DNA of 29,772 bases from UBA1067 sp963661055 (GCA_963661055.1 CAVLAC010000010.1:1-29772); one strand, 5' to 3'; shown: positions 22,195-29,772, numbered from the stretch's first letter. Made by a program: numbers and translations. Notes: generated by a model from the letters alone, not told the origin.

Positions 22195-24162
22195 ATGAAG
22201 CATATGAAGAAAAAAGCGAATAGTCCGTTGAGATCGTGGCTGGTGATTGCCCTCATCGCCGCCGTCTTCTTTTCGATGTATCGGTTGAACCCCAACCGAG
22301 CCGAAATGCGTGTCTTATCACAGCGCGAATTCTATACGGCGCTCGAGCAAAATCTCATTGCCGAACCCATTACGCGCGTCATAGATCGTGACGAGGGCGA
22401 GACCTTCCTCACGGGCATTCTGCGCTCCGAAGCCGCGCCTGCCCCAACAGAAAAAGAGGCGGGAGCCCCTGAAACTGCCGCGCCCGCGAAAGTCGCCTTT
22501 CGTGTCCCTCTCGTGCCAGGCGAAAATGACGCGCTGATGCAGGACCTATTCCGTCGCGGACTCAACATCAAAGTTGAGACGCGGCAGAGCACATTCTCCC
22601 CATTCATCACTCAGCTTCTCTTCTTCTTTGGCTTCCTCGCCCTCTTCTATTGGTTTATGGGACGCCGCGCGGGCGGTAGCAGTGGCGGAATCTTCGGGAT
22701 GGGCAAGTCCCGCGCCAAATTGCTCACAGGCAAAGAGGAGCGCAAGCGCGTCACTTTCAAGAATGTGGCGGGCATTGACGAAGCCCGCAATGAAGTGCAG
22801 GAAGTCGTCGAGTTTCTTAAGACACCTGAGAAGTTCCGCAAGATTGGCGCTCGCATCCCGAAGGGCGTCCTTCTCGTCGGACCGCCCGGCACAGGCAAGA
22901 CCCTACTCGCCCGCGCCATTGCGGGAGAGGCGGGGGTGCCCTTCTTCGCGATTTCGGGCAGTGACTTCGAGGAGATGTTCGTCGGTGTTGGTGCCTCGCG
23001 TATGAGGGATATGTTCGCGGAAGCGAAACGCCGCGCGCCCTGCATCATCTTCATTGATGAGATTGACTCGATTGGTATGAAGCGCACTGGCGCGGGGGCT
23101 CTCGGCGGAAACCACGCCTATGAGCAAACCCTGAACACCCTACTCGTTGAGATGGACGGCTTCGACGCGAACGAAGGCATTATCGTCATTGCCGCGACCA
23201 ACCGTCCCGATACACTCGACGCGGCACTTCTGCGGCCAGGTCGCTTTGACCGCCAAGTCATTGTCGATTTGCCCACCCTCAAGGGACGCGAGGAAATCCT
23301 CAAGCTCCACGGCAAGAAGATTAAGTTCGCGAAAGACGCGGACCTCAACCGCGTCGCTCGTGGCACGCCTGGCTTCTCGGGTGCCGATCTCGCGAACCTG
23401 CTCAATGAAGCAGCGCTCCTCGCTGTCCGTAAGGGACTCGATGCCGTCGACCGCGTCACTTTGGATGAGGCGCGTGATAAGGTCATTTGGGGCTCGGAAC
23501 GCAAGAGCGCGGGCTACTCCAAGCACGACCGCGAGATTACGGCTTGGCATGAGAGCGGGCACGCCCTTCTGCAACTCCTCCTTAAGAACACTGACCCGCT
23601 CCATAAGGTGACAATTATCCCGCGTGGACGAGCACTCGGCGCGACGATGTCCCTCCCCGAGAAGGATGTCCTTAATCGCACGAAGGCGCAATTCCTCGAT
23701 GAGATTGTCGTGATGTGTGGCGGACGCATTGCCGAGGAGATGTTCACGGGCGACATTTCGACGGGCGCGGCACAAGACCTCGCTATGGCTACCGACACCG
23801 CTCTCAAGATGGTTTGCACCTATGGTATGTGCGACAAGTTCGGCTTTAGAACCGTCCGTGCGAAGAGTCCGTTTACGAATGAAACCCTCCCGCCGCCCTT
23901 CAGCGATGAAACAAGCCGCGCCGTGGATGATGAGGTCAATGAACTCGTCCATCAGGCGTACGCCAAAGCAACGGAACTCCTCAAGTCCAATCGCGATAAG
24001 CTCGAGAAACTTGCCGCGACACTGCTTGATAAGGAATCGATGGACGGACGCGATGTCGCCGAGCTCCTCGGAATCCCCTTTGAGGATACGCCTCCTGAGG
24101 AAACTCCCGCGACGGAATCCACCCCAACCGAAGAACCCACAAAAGAGGGAAACCCGACATGA
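22195..24162 (+). CDS. ftsH: ATP-dependent zinc metalloprotease FtsH
   Basis: A 655-residue membrane-bound AAA+ protease that degrades misfolded membrane and regulatory proteins. Two membrane helices (about 14-30 and 137-154) frame a periplasmic domain. The AAA+ module has Walker A GPPGTGKT (229-236), the pore loop MFVGVG (261-266), Walker B IIFIDEID (284-291) and the second region of homology ATNRPDTLDAALLRPGRFDR (334-353). The zinc site is HESGH (452-456) with Asp528 as third ligand in TGAAQDLAMA. The C-terminus is a short Thr/Glu/Pro-rich tail. A tandem 9-bp duplication (CATATGAAG twice, 22192-22209) gives two in-frame starts, Met1 and Met4. It overlaps cdaA by 4 bp. Confidence 0.96.
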   Translation: MKHMKKKANSPLRSWLVIALIAAVFFSMYRLNPNRAEMRVLSQREFYTALEQNLIAEPITRVIDRDEGETFLTGILRSEAAPAPTEKEAGAPETAAPAKVAFRVPLVPGENDALMQDLFRRGLNIKVETRQSTFSPFITQLLFFFGFLALFYWFMGRRAGGSSGGIFGMGKSRAKLLTGKEERKRVTFKNVAGIDEARNEVQEVVEFLKTPEKFRKIGARIPKGVLLVGPPGTGKTLLARAIAGEAGVPFFAISGSDFEEMFVGVGASRMRDMFAEAKRRAPCIIFIDEIDSIGMKRTGAGALGGNHAYEQTLNTLLVEMDGFDANEGIIVIAATNRPDTLDAALLRPGRFDRQVIVDLPTLKGREEILKLHGKKIKFAKDADLNRVARGTPGFSGADLANLLNEAALLAVRKGLDAVDRVTLDEARDKVIWGSERKSAGYSKHDREITAWHESGHALLQLLLKNTDPLHKVTIIPRGRALGATMSLPEKDVLNRTKAQFLDEIVVMCGGRIAEEMFTGDISTGAAQDLAMATDTALKMVCTYGMCDKFGFRTVRAKSPFTNETLPPPFSDETSRAVDDEVNELVHQAYAKATELLKSNRDKLEKLAATLLDKESMDGRDVAELLGIPFEDTPPEETPATESTPTEEPTKEGNPT

Positions 24163-25055
24163 TATCCGTTACGGCGATATTGCAGATAGTTATCCTTTAT
24201 TTGGTCATCTACACCATCTTAAAGGGCGCGAAAGGATCACGCTTTGGACAAGCCCTCGCGGGCATTGGTATGCTCGCGGCAGTTCTCGCGGCGTGTTCGT
24301 ATGTCTTGCACTTCGATGTGCTCTCGACGATCCTCAAGTTCCTACTCGCCTATCTCGCCATTTCGACAGTCGTAATCTTCCAACCCGAAATCCGTCGCAT
24401 TCTCGCGACGGTAGGGGCGCTCGGCTACTTCGAGAAGCCTAAGCACTACGCCAATGGTTCGGCGACTCCCGAGCTAATGTTCGAGATTATCCGTGAGCTT
24501 TCGGAAGCCAAGGCGGGTGCCCTTTTCGCCTTCGAGCGCGGCATTTCTCTGCGTGGCTATGAGGAGACGGGCATTACGACGGATGCCGTCATCTCCCGCG
24601 AACTTATGCGCACCATCCTCACTCCCCCGCTCCCCCTCCATGATGGCGGCATTATTATAAGGAACGGACGCCTCGCCGCAGCGCATTGCCTTTTCCCAGT
24701 CTCGAATAATCCGAACCTCATTGCCCACGGGATGCGCCATCGGGCGGGTGTTGGTCTTTCAGAAGAAACTGACGCGCTCATTATCATTGTCTCGGAAGAA
24801 TCGGGTGTCGTCTCGCTCGCCCACAATGGTAAGCTCATTCGCTTTGTGGATGAGGGCGATAGCTCGTCCCTTCGGCGTTGGCTCAACAAGGCGCTTACGC
24901 GTGATGAGGGCAACAAGTTCTTGACGGCGATTGTCGACTTCCTGCAAGCGCGGCTTCAGGCGAAAACCAAGCGCGGCAAAGCCCCCAAGGCGGAAAAGAA
25001 GACAGAACCCAAGGCTGAAACCCCTAAAAAGGAGTCCAATGAAAAGCAATCTTGA
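24159..25055 (+). CDS. cdaA: Diadenylate cyclase CdaA (c-di-AMP synthase)
   Basis: A 298-residue membrane enzyme that joins two ATP into the second messenger c-di-AMP. Three N-terminal helices (about 3-21, 33-51, 56-75) precede the DisA_N cyclase domain (about 85-240). The catalytic signatures are HDGGIII (161-167; the family usually has DGA, here DGG) and RHRAGVGLSEETDALIIIVS (193-212). A lysine-rich tail (about 260-298) follows. It starts inside the ftsH stop (ATGA) and overlaps the next small gene by 17 bp. The order cdaA followed by a CdaR-like gene is that of Firmicutes, where CdaR modulates the cyclase; no glmM follows here. Confidence 0.92.
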   Translation: MISVTAILQIVILYLVIYTILKGAKGSRFGQALAGIGMLAAVLAACSYVLHFDVLSTILKFLLAYLAISTVVIFQPEIRRILATVGALGYFEKPKHYANGSATPELMFEIIRELSEAKAGALFAFERGISLRGYEETGITTDAVISRELMRTILTPPLPLHDGGIIIRNGRLAAAHCLFPVSNNPNLIAHGMRHRAGVGLSEETDALIIIVSEESGVVSLAHNGKLIRFVDEGDSSSLRRWLNKALTRDEGNKFLTAIVDFLQARLQAKTKRGKAPKAEKKTEPKAETPKKESNEKQS

Positions 25056-25218
25056 CCTCAAATCAATTGGCACGGCAATTGGCGGCTCCCTAACACGCAA
25101 TTGGGGACTTAAGCTCATTTCGCTCATCCTCGCCATTGTTATCTACTATGTACTCGCGGGCTCTACAACAGAGCACGATACGCCACAATATGACAAGCAA
25201 CACTTCATCAAACGGTAA
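25039..25218 (+). CDS. Reduced YbbR/CdaR-like single-helix protein
   Basis: A 59-residue protein with AAAAAGGAG before its ATG. Residues 18-41 (TRNWGLKLISLILAIVIYYV) match the start of YbbR/CdaR proteins, in which a basic N-terminus and one membrane helix precede several extracytoplasmic YbbR domains. Here only about 18 residues follow the helix and no YbbR domain exists in any frame before ftsK. It overlaps cdaA by 17 bp and ftsK by 29 bp, so its frame is locked between two essential-type genes. It may still contact CdaA through the helix. Assignment rests on helix wording plus position. Confidence 0.7.
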   Translation: MKSNLDLKSIGTAIGGSLTRNWGLKLISLILAIVIYYVLAGSTTEHDTPQYDKQHFIKR

Positions 25219-27754
25219 TACAATCGTCCATTCGGGGCGGCACAATATTGTGGGGTGGATTCTCATCCCACTTTCCCTCTTCCTTTTTGTCTCGCTCCTC
25301 ACCTACGAATGGCAGTCCATCGCCTTTATGCAGACTCCGCCCAGTTCGCCGACTGCCAATTGGATGGGACCGCTTGGGAATTACACGGCGTACTATGGCT
25401 ACTTACTTTTCGGTTTAGCCGTTTGGTGCTTGCCGATTATCTGCTTCTTGCTCGGCTTTTGCGTGGTCACGGAGCGCATTAACCCGATCGGACGCCGCGA
25501 GCTGTGGCTCTCGGTCTTCGTTATTGCGTTTGCTTGCCTCGTGCAACTTCTCGCGCAACATTTGCCGCTTATTAACCACGAAGTCGAAGTCCTTAACCTG
25601 CAAGCGGCGGGCGGAATCCTTGGTTATTTCATTGTTTCACGCGCCTTAACGCCGCTTTTATCTGATTTTGGTACAGGTGTCCTCATTCTCGTCATCCTCA
25701 TTGCCGCGCTCATTGCCGCAGTTGGCGCGCGGGCACTCCTCGGCATTTTCAAGGGGCTCCTCCATTGGGCACTCAATCCCGCAATGCGCAAACCCGAGTC
25801 CGAGATGACGGACGACGAGCGCGCGGCACTTGAGGCGGCGCGTGCCGCCAAAGAGCAGGCGAAGCGTGAACGCGAGGAAGAGAAGGCGCGTATTCGTGCG
25901 GAAAAGGAAGCGGCGCGGGCGCGGCGGAATGCGCGTGAGCCCGAGCAACAGACCTTTATTCCGCCGCCCCCCGCACCCCCCGCGCCAGCACCTCGTGTTC
26001 GCGCGGCGGTTCCAAAGGCGGTGCCCGCAACAGATGACGCGGCAGATGAGCCTGAGAATAAGGGACCTTATATTCTGCCGCCCCTTGATTTGCTCAATCC
26101 CCTTAAGGCGGTCAATGCGGACCATAGCGATGTGGAAGAAATGAGTCGCCGCCTTATTGATACCCTCAAACTCTTTGATGTGGACGCGAAACTGAGCTAT
26201 ACGGTTAAGGGCCCCGTCGTCACGAAGTATGCCCTTCTGCTTGCACCAGGCGTCCGTTACCAGGTCGTCACGACGCTTGCGGATAACATTAAGGGCGCGC
26301 TCCACGCGAAGTCCCTGCGTATTGAGGCTCCTATTCCAGGCGAAGAATGCATTGGTATTGAAGTTCCGAACCGTAGCCCCGTCGGCATCTCCTTCCGCGA
26401 AGTTATTGAGTCCGAGGCTTGGAAGAATGCAAAGATGGAGCTTCCCCTCCTCTTTGGCAAGGACGCTTCGGGCAAGGAACTCATTGCGGACCTCGCGAAA
26501 ATGCCCCATATGCTGGTGGCGGGCGCGACAGGACAAGGCAAGTCGGTCTGCCTTAACTCGATTATCTGCGGCTTATTGATGTCCCGCACACCCGAACAGC
26601 TAAAACTCATTATGGTCGACCCGAAGAGCGTGGAATTCACGCCTTATATGAGAATCCCGCACCTGCTCGTACCTGTCATTACCGATAACCGCAAGGTAGT
26701 CTTCTCCTTGCATTGGGCGGTCGCGGAAATGGAAAAGCGCCTAAAACTCTTCGCGAAATACCATGTGAAGAATATTTACGACTTCAACCACCGCAAAATT
26801 ATCGTCCAGCAGGATATGTTTGATACGGGAACGGAAACTGAGCCGACCGAACCTCGCACCGTCCCTTATATCATTATTATCATCGATGAAGTCGCCGACC
26901 TCATGCAAGCGGCAGGCAAGGAAGTCACCCCCGACATTTCGCGTCTCACCGCCAAGGCGCGCGCGGCAGGTATCCATATCATTATGGCGACCCAGCGTCC
27001 AGACGCGAAGATTATCAATGGCACAATCAAGGCGAATATACCTGGTCGTGTCGCCTTTAAGACTTCGCAGTCCATCGACTCGCGCACCATTCTCGATGAT
27101 ACGGGCGCGGAAAACCTGATTGGACGCGGCGACATGCTCTTTAAGGATAATACAGGCGTTCTCATTCGTGCCCAAGGCGCGTGGATTAGCGATGAAGAAA
27201 TCGCGAATATCACGGGCTTCATTGAAAAGCACTCAAACGTCCAATTTGATAAGCATTTCGCGACAAAACTCGGACGCGTCAAGGAGTCTTCGATTGACGA
27301 CCCGTTCGCAGATAACGAGGACGACCCCGACAACCAGCCCAAGCCCGAGTCTTCCCCTTCTGAACAACGGGAACTCGCCCGCGCCAGTGCCAATGCGGAC
27401 CTCTTTACTAAGGCGATTGAGGTTATCATCAACACTAACCGCGCCTCGGTTTCGCACTTCCAGCGCAAACTTGGCATTGGCTACAACCATGCCGCTCGCT
27501 TGTGTGATGAACTTGAAGAGCGCGGCGTTGTCGCCCCCCATAGTGGCGCAGGCCCTCGCACAATCTTACTCGACCAAAACCAACTGGAGGCTATTCTGCG
27601 CGGAAGTGATGCGGCAACGGAAGTCGCGGACTCCGTTCCGCCAACTGCCGCGGAGCCTAGCCCTGTTGAAGGCGATATGTTCGCCGAGTACATCGATACA
27701 GAATCTACAACTGAACAAGACGATACTGAAAGTTCTACGGAGGAATCATTATGA
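25190..27754 (+). CDS. ftsK: DNA translocase FtsK/SpoIIIE
   Basis: An 854-residue septal DNA pump that clears and aligns chromosome ends before division. Residues about 20-200 hold four membrane helices, 205-290 form a charged Ala/Arg/Glu then proline-rich linker, and the motor follows: alpha domain (about 300-400), RecA-like beta domain with Walker A GATGQGKS (445-452) and Walker B IIIIIDEVADL with Asp566, and a C-terminal winged-helix gamma domain (about 725-805, ASVSHFQRKLGIGYNHAARLCDELE) that reads KOPS-type polar sequences. The ATG at 25190 is preferred because the longer frame to 25136 lies in the preceding gene; its ribosome site is weak, suggesting coupling. It overlaps the RodZ-like gene by 4 bp. 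Confidence 0.95.
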   Translation: MTSNTSSNGNTIVHSGRHNIVGWILIPLSLFLFVSLLTYEWQSIAFMQTPPSSPTANWMGPLGNYTAYYGYLLFGLAVWCLPIICFLLGFCVVTERINPIGRRELWLSVFVIAFACLVQLLAQHLPLINHEVEVLNLQAAGGILGYFIVSRALTPLLSDFGTGVLILVILIAALIAAVGARALLGIFKGLLHWALNPAMRKPESEMTDDERAALEAARAAKEQAKREREEEKARIRAEKEAARARRNAREPEQQTFIPPPPAPPAPAPRVRAAVPKAVPATDDAADEPENKGPYILPPLDLLNPLKAVNADHSDVEEMSRRLIDTLKLFDVDAKLSYTVKGPVVTKYALLLAPGVRYQVVTTLADNIKGALHAKSLRIEAPIPGEECIGIEVPNRSPVGISFREVIESEAWKNAKMELPLLFGKDASGKELIADLAKMPHMLVAGATGQGKSVCLNSIICGLLMSRTPEQLKLIMVDPKSVEFTPYMRIPHLLVPVITDNRKVVFSLHWAVAEMEKRLKLFAKYHVKNIYDFNHRKIIVQQDMFDTGTETEPTEPRTVPYIIIIIDEVADLMQAAGKEVTPDISRLTAKARAAGIHIIMATQRPDAKIINGTIKANIPGRVAFKTSQSIDSRTILDDTGAENLIGRGDMLFKDNTGVLIRAQGAWISDEEIANITGFIEKHSNVQFDKHFATKLGRVKESSIDDPFADNEDDPDNQPKPESSPSEQRELARASANADLFTKAIEVIINTNRASVSHFQRKLGIGYNHAARLCDELEERGVVAPHSGAGPRTILLDQNQLEAILRGSDAATEVADSVPPTAAEPSPVEGDMFAEYIDTESTTEQDDTESSTEESL

Positions 27755-28395
27755 TAGAGTTCGGCAAGACCTTGCGCGAGGCGCGTGAAGCAAAGGGGCT
27801 TACAATTGAGGATATTGTTAAGAAGACTCATATGATGAGTCGCCAAATTGAGGCACTCGAGAATGAGGACTTTTCCATTTTTGCTGCCCCAATTTACGGA
27901 CGCGGCTTCGTGAAACTCTATTGTGAAACGGTGGGACTGGACGCGAAAGTCATGACCGCCGAGTTTATGGATATCTTCAACGGCAACCGCGAGCCAACGA
28001 TTCGCACTCGTGAGGAAGCCCCTGCCGCGCCTGTGGCGACACCTGCTGCGCCAGCCCCTGCCCCTGAGCCAGAAGCGCCAGTTGAAGAGCCGATTCTCGT
28101 CCCTGAGACCACGCCGTACGAACCGCCGCGTGCACGCTATGCCGCGCCGACCCCCGAGAAATTCGAGGAACGCCGCGCTCTGCCGGGTAGCTCCTACTTC
28201 TGGCTGTGGCGTCCGTTTGTGCTCCTCGTATCTGCCGCGCTCATCATTTGGCTGATGTTCCTCGGGGTTCGCGCGCTCTATCGGGCAATGCAGACAAAGC
28301 CTGTTGAGGCAGCACCGACGCAAGAGAAGGCTTCTCAGCCCAAGACTCCCGCCGCACGCCAAAAGATTGTGGTTGAACCTCTTTATATTGACTAG
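27751..28395 (+). CDS. RodZ-like HTH membrane protein
   Basis: A 214-residue protein with the RodZ arrangement: N-terminal helix-turn-helix of the HTH_25 type (about 6-75, FGKTLREAREAKGLTIEDI and YGRGFVKLYCETVGLD), an Ala/Pro/Glu-rich linker (88-128), one membrane helix (154-173) and a short periplasmic tail. RodZ links MreB filaments to the cell-wall machinery. The C-terminal beta domain of E. coli RodZ is absent, as in many shorter homologues. It is translationally coupled to ftsK (ATGA), which fits a cell-shape and division operon. Confidence 0.85.
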   Translation: MIEFGKTLREAREAKGLTIEDIVKKTHMMSRQIEALENEDFSIFAAPIYGRGFVKLYCETVGLDAKVMTAEFMDIFNGNREPTIRTREEAPAAPVATPAAPAPAPEPEAPVEEPILVPETTPYEPPRARYAAPTPEKFEERRALPGSSYFWLWRPFVLLVSAALIIWLMFLGVRALYRAMQTKPVEAAPTQEKASQPKTPAARQKIVVEPLYID

Positions 28396-28404
28396 CCCTA
28401 AATT

Positions 28405-29475
28405 ATGTCGAAGAGTCGCTCTAAGAAGAAGAAATTAGCCGCACGCGCTTCCAAACGCGGAGGCAAATCGCGCAAAACGACGCGTTTCGGCCGCTTATCT
28501 CGCTGGGCGACCTTCCTCGCCATAATTTACCTCGCCCTTTGGAGTACCGCAGGGGTTTGGTTCGTCCATCACCCCAAACGGTGGCTCGACCAGAAGGCGG
28601 AGTCGTATCCGCTCATCTCAAACTTCCTTTGCTCTATTGGCAACCCTGTCGGAGACTTCACCGACTCCCTAGGCTGGACGGGGCACGACGCCGTTTATGA
28701 GTATGATGAGGAAGCCCCCAAGGGCGAAGTCCTCTTCGCGGGTGCTCCAGTTCGGGTGGGCGAGCCTGCCCCGAATGACATCCAAATCATCAATCGCGGC
28801 GAATTCATCATTGGCTGGTCAGCGAAATTGCGCCATCCCGTTTGGGTCGCCTACCATGTGCCGCGCGAGGCGAAGTTTGAAACGGGGAAGCGTCCAAGCT
28901 TCCAACGCGATAAGTCCGTTGCTAATTGTCCCCTTTCGGGGTCTTATGATCGCTCAGGCTATGATCGCGGACATATGGCGCCGAATTACGCTATTGCGAC
29001 TCGCTTTGGCGCGGCAGAACAGAAGAAGACCTTCTTGATGTCCAATATCGCCCCCCAATCCCCTTCCCTGAATCGCGGCATTTGGAGGGAACTTGAGCGG
29101 CGCATTGCCGACTTATGGACCGCTCGCTGGGGCGAGATTTGGGTTATTGTTGGCTCAATTTCGGACTCCAATGAGACGCTTTCGGGCACGGATATTGATG
29201 TCCCCACCCAATACTATGCCGTGGTTGTCTGCCAAGAAAACCTCGATATTCGCGCTTTTGCTGTGCTTTTTGACCAATCCATCCCTTGGCACAGTTGGCC
29301 CACGCGCTATCTTCTGACTATCGATGAGCTGGAAGAGCGCACGGGGCTCGACTTCTTGCCCGATTTACCCGACTTCATTCAGCGTCCCTTGGAAGCAGAA
29401 CTCCCCTCACGACTCTGGCCCATCCGCCCCATCGATGTCTTCCGCGAAATCGGTCTCCGCTTCAAGCGCTACTAA
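28405..29475 (+). CDS. Membrane-anchored DNA/RNA non-specific endonuclease
   Basis: A 356-residue nuclease of the NUC1/Serratia family. A very basic N-terminus (1-33) and one membrane helix (34-54) place the catalytic domain outside the cytoplasm. The active site is DRGHMAPN (187-194, general base His190), with the metal asparagine in SLNRGIW (Asn223) and the following acidic ERR (Glu231); MSNIAPQ (212-218) is also family-typical. It would cut DNA and RNA in the periplasm or at the surface, for nutrient use, DNA processing or defence. It begins 9 bp after the RodZ-like gene and ends the rightward run. There is no obvious immunity gene. Confidence 0.9.
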   Translation: MSKSRSKKKKLAARASKRGGKSRKTTRFGRLSRWATFLAIIYLALWSTAGVWFVHHPKRWLDQKAESYPLISNFLCSIGNPVGDFTDSLGWTGHDAVYEYDEEAPKGEVLFAGAPVRVGEPAPNDIQIINRGEFIIGWSAKLRHPVWVAYHVPREAKFETGKRPSFQRDKSVANCPLSGSYDRSGYDRGHMAPNYAIATRFGAAEQKKTFLMSNIAPQSPSLNRGIWRELERRIADLWTARWGEIWVIVGSISDSNETLSGTDIDVPTQYYAVVVCQENLDIRAFAVLFDQSIPWHSWPTRYLLTIDELEERTGLDFLPDLPDFIQRPLEAELPSRLWPIRPIDVFREIGLRFKRY

Positions 29476-29495
29476 GACGTGGGTACGAGTTTTTG

Positions 29496-29524
29496 ACGCA
29501 AAGACCTCTAAAAAATCTTTGCGT
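29496..29524 (+). terminator. Hairpin after the ftsH-nuclease operon
   Basis: ACGCAAAGA (29496-29504) and TCTTTGCGT (29516-29524) form a perfect 9-bp stem with an 11-nt loop, 20 bp after the nuclease stop and followed by TTCTTTG. More TTTGCG words follow (29528-29556), so the arm can pair with several partners. This may be a terminator or another repeat. Confidence 0.55.
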
Positions 29525-29556
29525 TTCTTTGCAAAATCCTTTGCGAACTTTGCGTC
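29518..29556 (+). repeat. TTTGCG word cluster
   Basis: Four TTTGCG or TTTGCA words occur at about 9-12-bp steps (29518, 29528, 29540, 29549). It is a third short-period intergenic repeat in the window, next to the NNCGCAGAG array. Confidence 0.55.
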
Positions 29557-29568
29557 GTCGCTGTTAAT

Positions 29569-29599
29569 ATCTCACGCAGAGGCGCAGAGAGGAAGAGAG
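29569..29599 (+). repeat. 9-bp tandem repeat NNCGCAGAG, right copy
   Basis: ATCTCACGCAGAG then GCGCAGAG and decayed AGGAAGAGAG. It has the same orientation as the copy at 105-137 and is likewise followed by the 33-bp motif. Confidence 0.75.
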
Positions 29600-29604
29600 C
29601 GCGC

Positions 29605-29637
29605 TTCAGTTTTAACGCTTGCCATTGCTAGCAAGAG
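29605..29637 (+). repeat. 33-bp motif shared with left end, copy 2
   Basis: Matches 143-175 at 28 of 33 positions by eye. With the array before it, this forms the second copy of the composite element of about 70 bp. Confidence 0.65.
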
Positions 29638-29654
29638 GATAAAACAGACCCTCC

Positions 29655-29691
29655 TAGCCCCGAAGGGGCTATTTAATAGCCCGCTTCGCGG
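29655..29691. repeat. Paired hairpins, copy of the 22-kb hairpin
   Basis: TAGCCCC, loop GAA, GGGGCTA is a perfect 7-bp stem (29655-29671) shared with 22062-22076. It is followed by TTTAATAG and a second small hairpin CCGC-TTC-GCGG (29681-29691). Confidence 0.7.
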
Positions 29692-29716
29692 TCTAAGCTT
29701 TACGCTCTTCGAAAAA

Positions 29717-29772
29717 TCGGCTCTTCGGGCTTTTTAGTGGAAATGCCCCCTACACTATTGGCAAAAGGTTCA
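29717..29772. repeat. Right copy of 56-bp terminal inverted repeat
   Basis: Perfect reverse complement of bases 2-57, running to the last base of the window. See the left copy. Confidence 0.85.

Noticed and set aside
1..29772. Circular element or linear plasmid suggested by terminal repeats
   Set aside because: The repeats are inverted, not direct, so they do not support circular closure. The content is chromosomal housekeeping with no replication gene, so a linear plasmid is unlikely.
1..29772. Low count of GATC
   Set aside because: About 35 sites against about 110 by simple composition, but codon use could explain this; much weaker than CCGG.
1..29772. tRNA, rRNA, riboswitch or insertion sequence
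   Set aside because: No cloverleaf arms, rRNA words, known aptamer cores or transposase frames were recognised on reading either strand.

Overview
The window is 29.8 kb of bacterial chromosome carrying 24 supportable protein genes, no RNA genes and no CRISPR array. The gene set (lipid-anchored Tat-exported Gfo/Idh/MocA oxidoreductase, ExbB-ExbD-ExbD next to a periplasmic squalene-cyclase-like toroid protein, FtsX/LolC-type exporters, TonB-dependent receptor) together with the repeat-rich intergenic DNA points to a Gram-negative, diderm member of the PVC group, most likely an uncultured Kiritimatiellota/Verrucomicrobiota-type bacterium. That placement is inference from gene style, not from a marker gene. 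The two ends of the window carry the same 56 bp in inverted orientation, which looks like a contig broken at a dispersed repeat.

Layout. 1-499: no gene, but a dense collection of short tandem repeats and hairpins. 500-18562 (all minus strand, read from right to left): one very compact run of 14 genes that starts at a strong sigma-70-type promoter with a predicted leaderless transcript. Its order is: large secreted TPR protein, small secreted TPR protein, ExbB/TolQ, two ExbD/TolR paralogues, a TonB-like membrane protein with a toroid domain, LolC/E-type permease, LolD-type ATPase, M20 peptidase, Tat lipoprotein oxidoreductase, RmlD-type reductase, TonB-dependent siderophore-type receptor, a second LolD/MacB-type ATPase and its FtsX-type permease. 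18642-20268 (minus): a glycosyltransferase-like gene and a two-gene GNAT toxin-antitoxin-like module with its own near-consensus promoter. 20400-20481: four phased palindromic boxes. 20562-21875 (minus): a MATE efflux pump with a consensus promoter. 21876-22194: divergent control region. 22195-29475 (plus): ftsH, diadenylate cyclase cdaA, a 59-residue YbbR/CdaR-like stub, ftsK, a RodZ-like HTH membrane protein and a membrane-anchored DNA/RNA nuclease, nearly all overlapping. 29476-29772: repeats again.

How the parts fit. The minus run is an envelope module: an ExbBD proton-motive motor, a TonB-shaped partner whose periplasmic part is an alpha/alpha toroid, periplasmic TPR scaffolds, an outer-membrane TonB-dependent receptor, and two lipoprotein-release or MacB-like exporters. 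The plus run combines membrane quality control (FtsH), c-di-AMP synthesis, chromosome segregation (FtsK) and cell shape (RodZ-like), a housekeeping set. The most unusual items are the TonB-toroid/ExbBD operon, the reduced CdaR, the 21-bp-phased palindrome array, the predicted leaderless starts with duplicated start codons, and strong scarcity of CCGG and GGCC with matching codon-pair choice.
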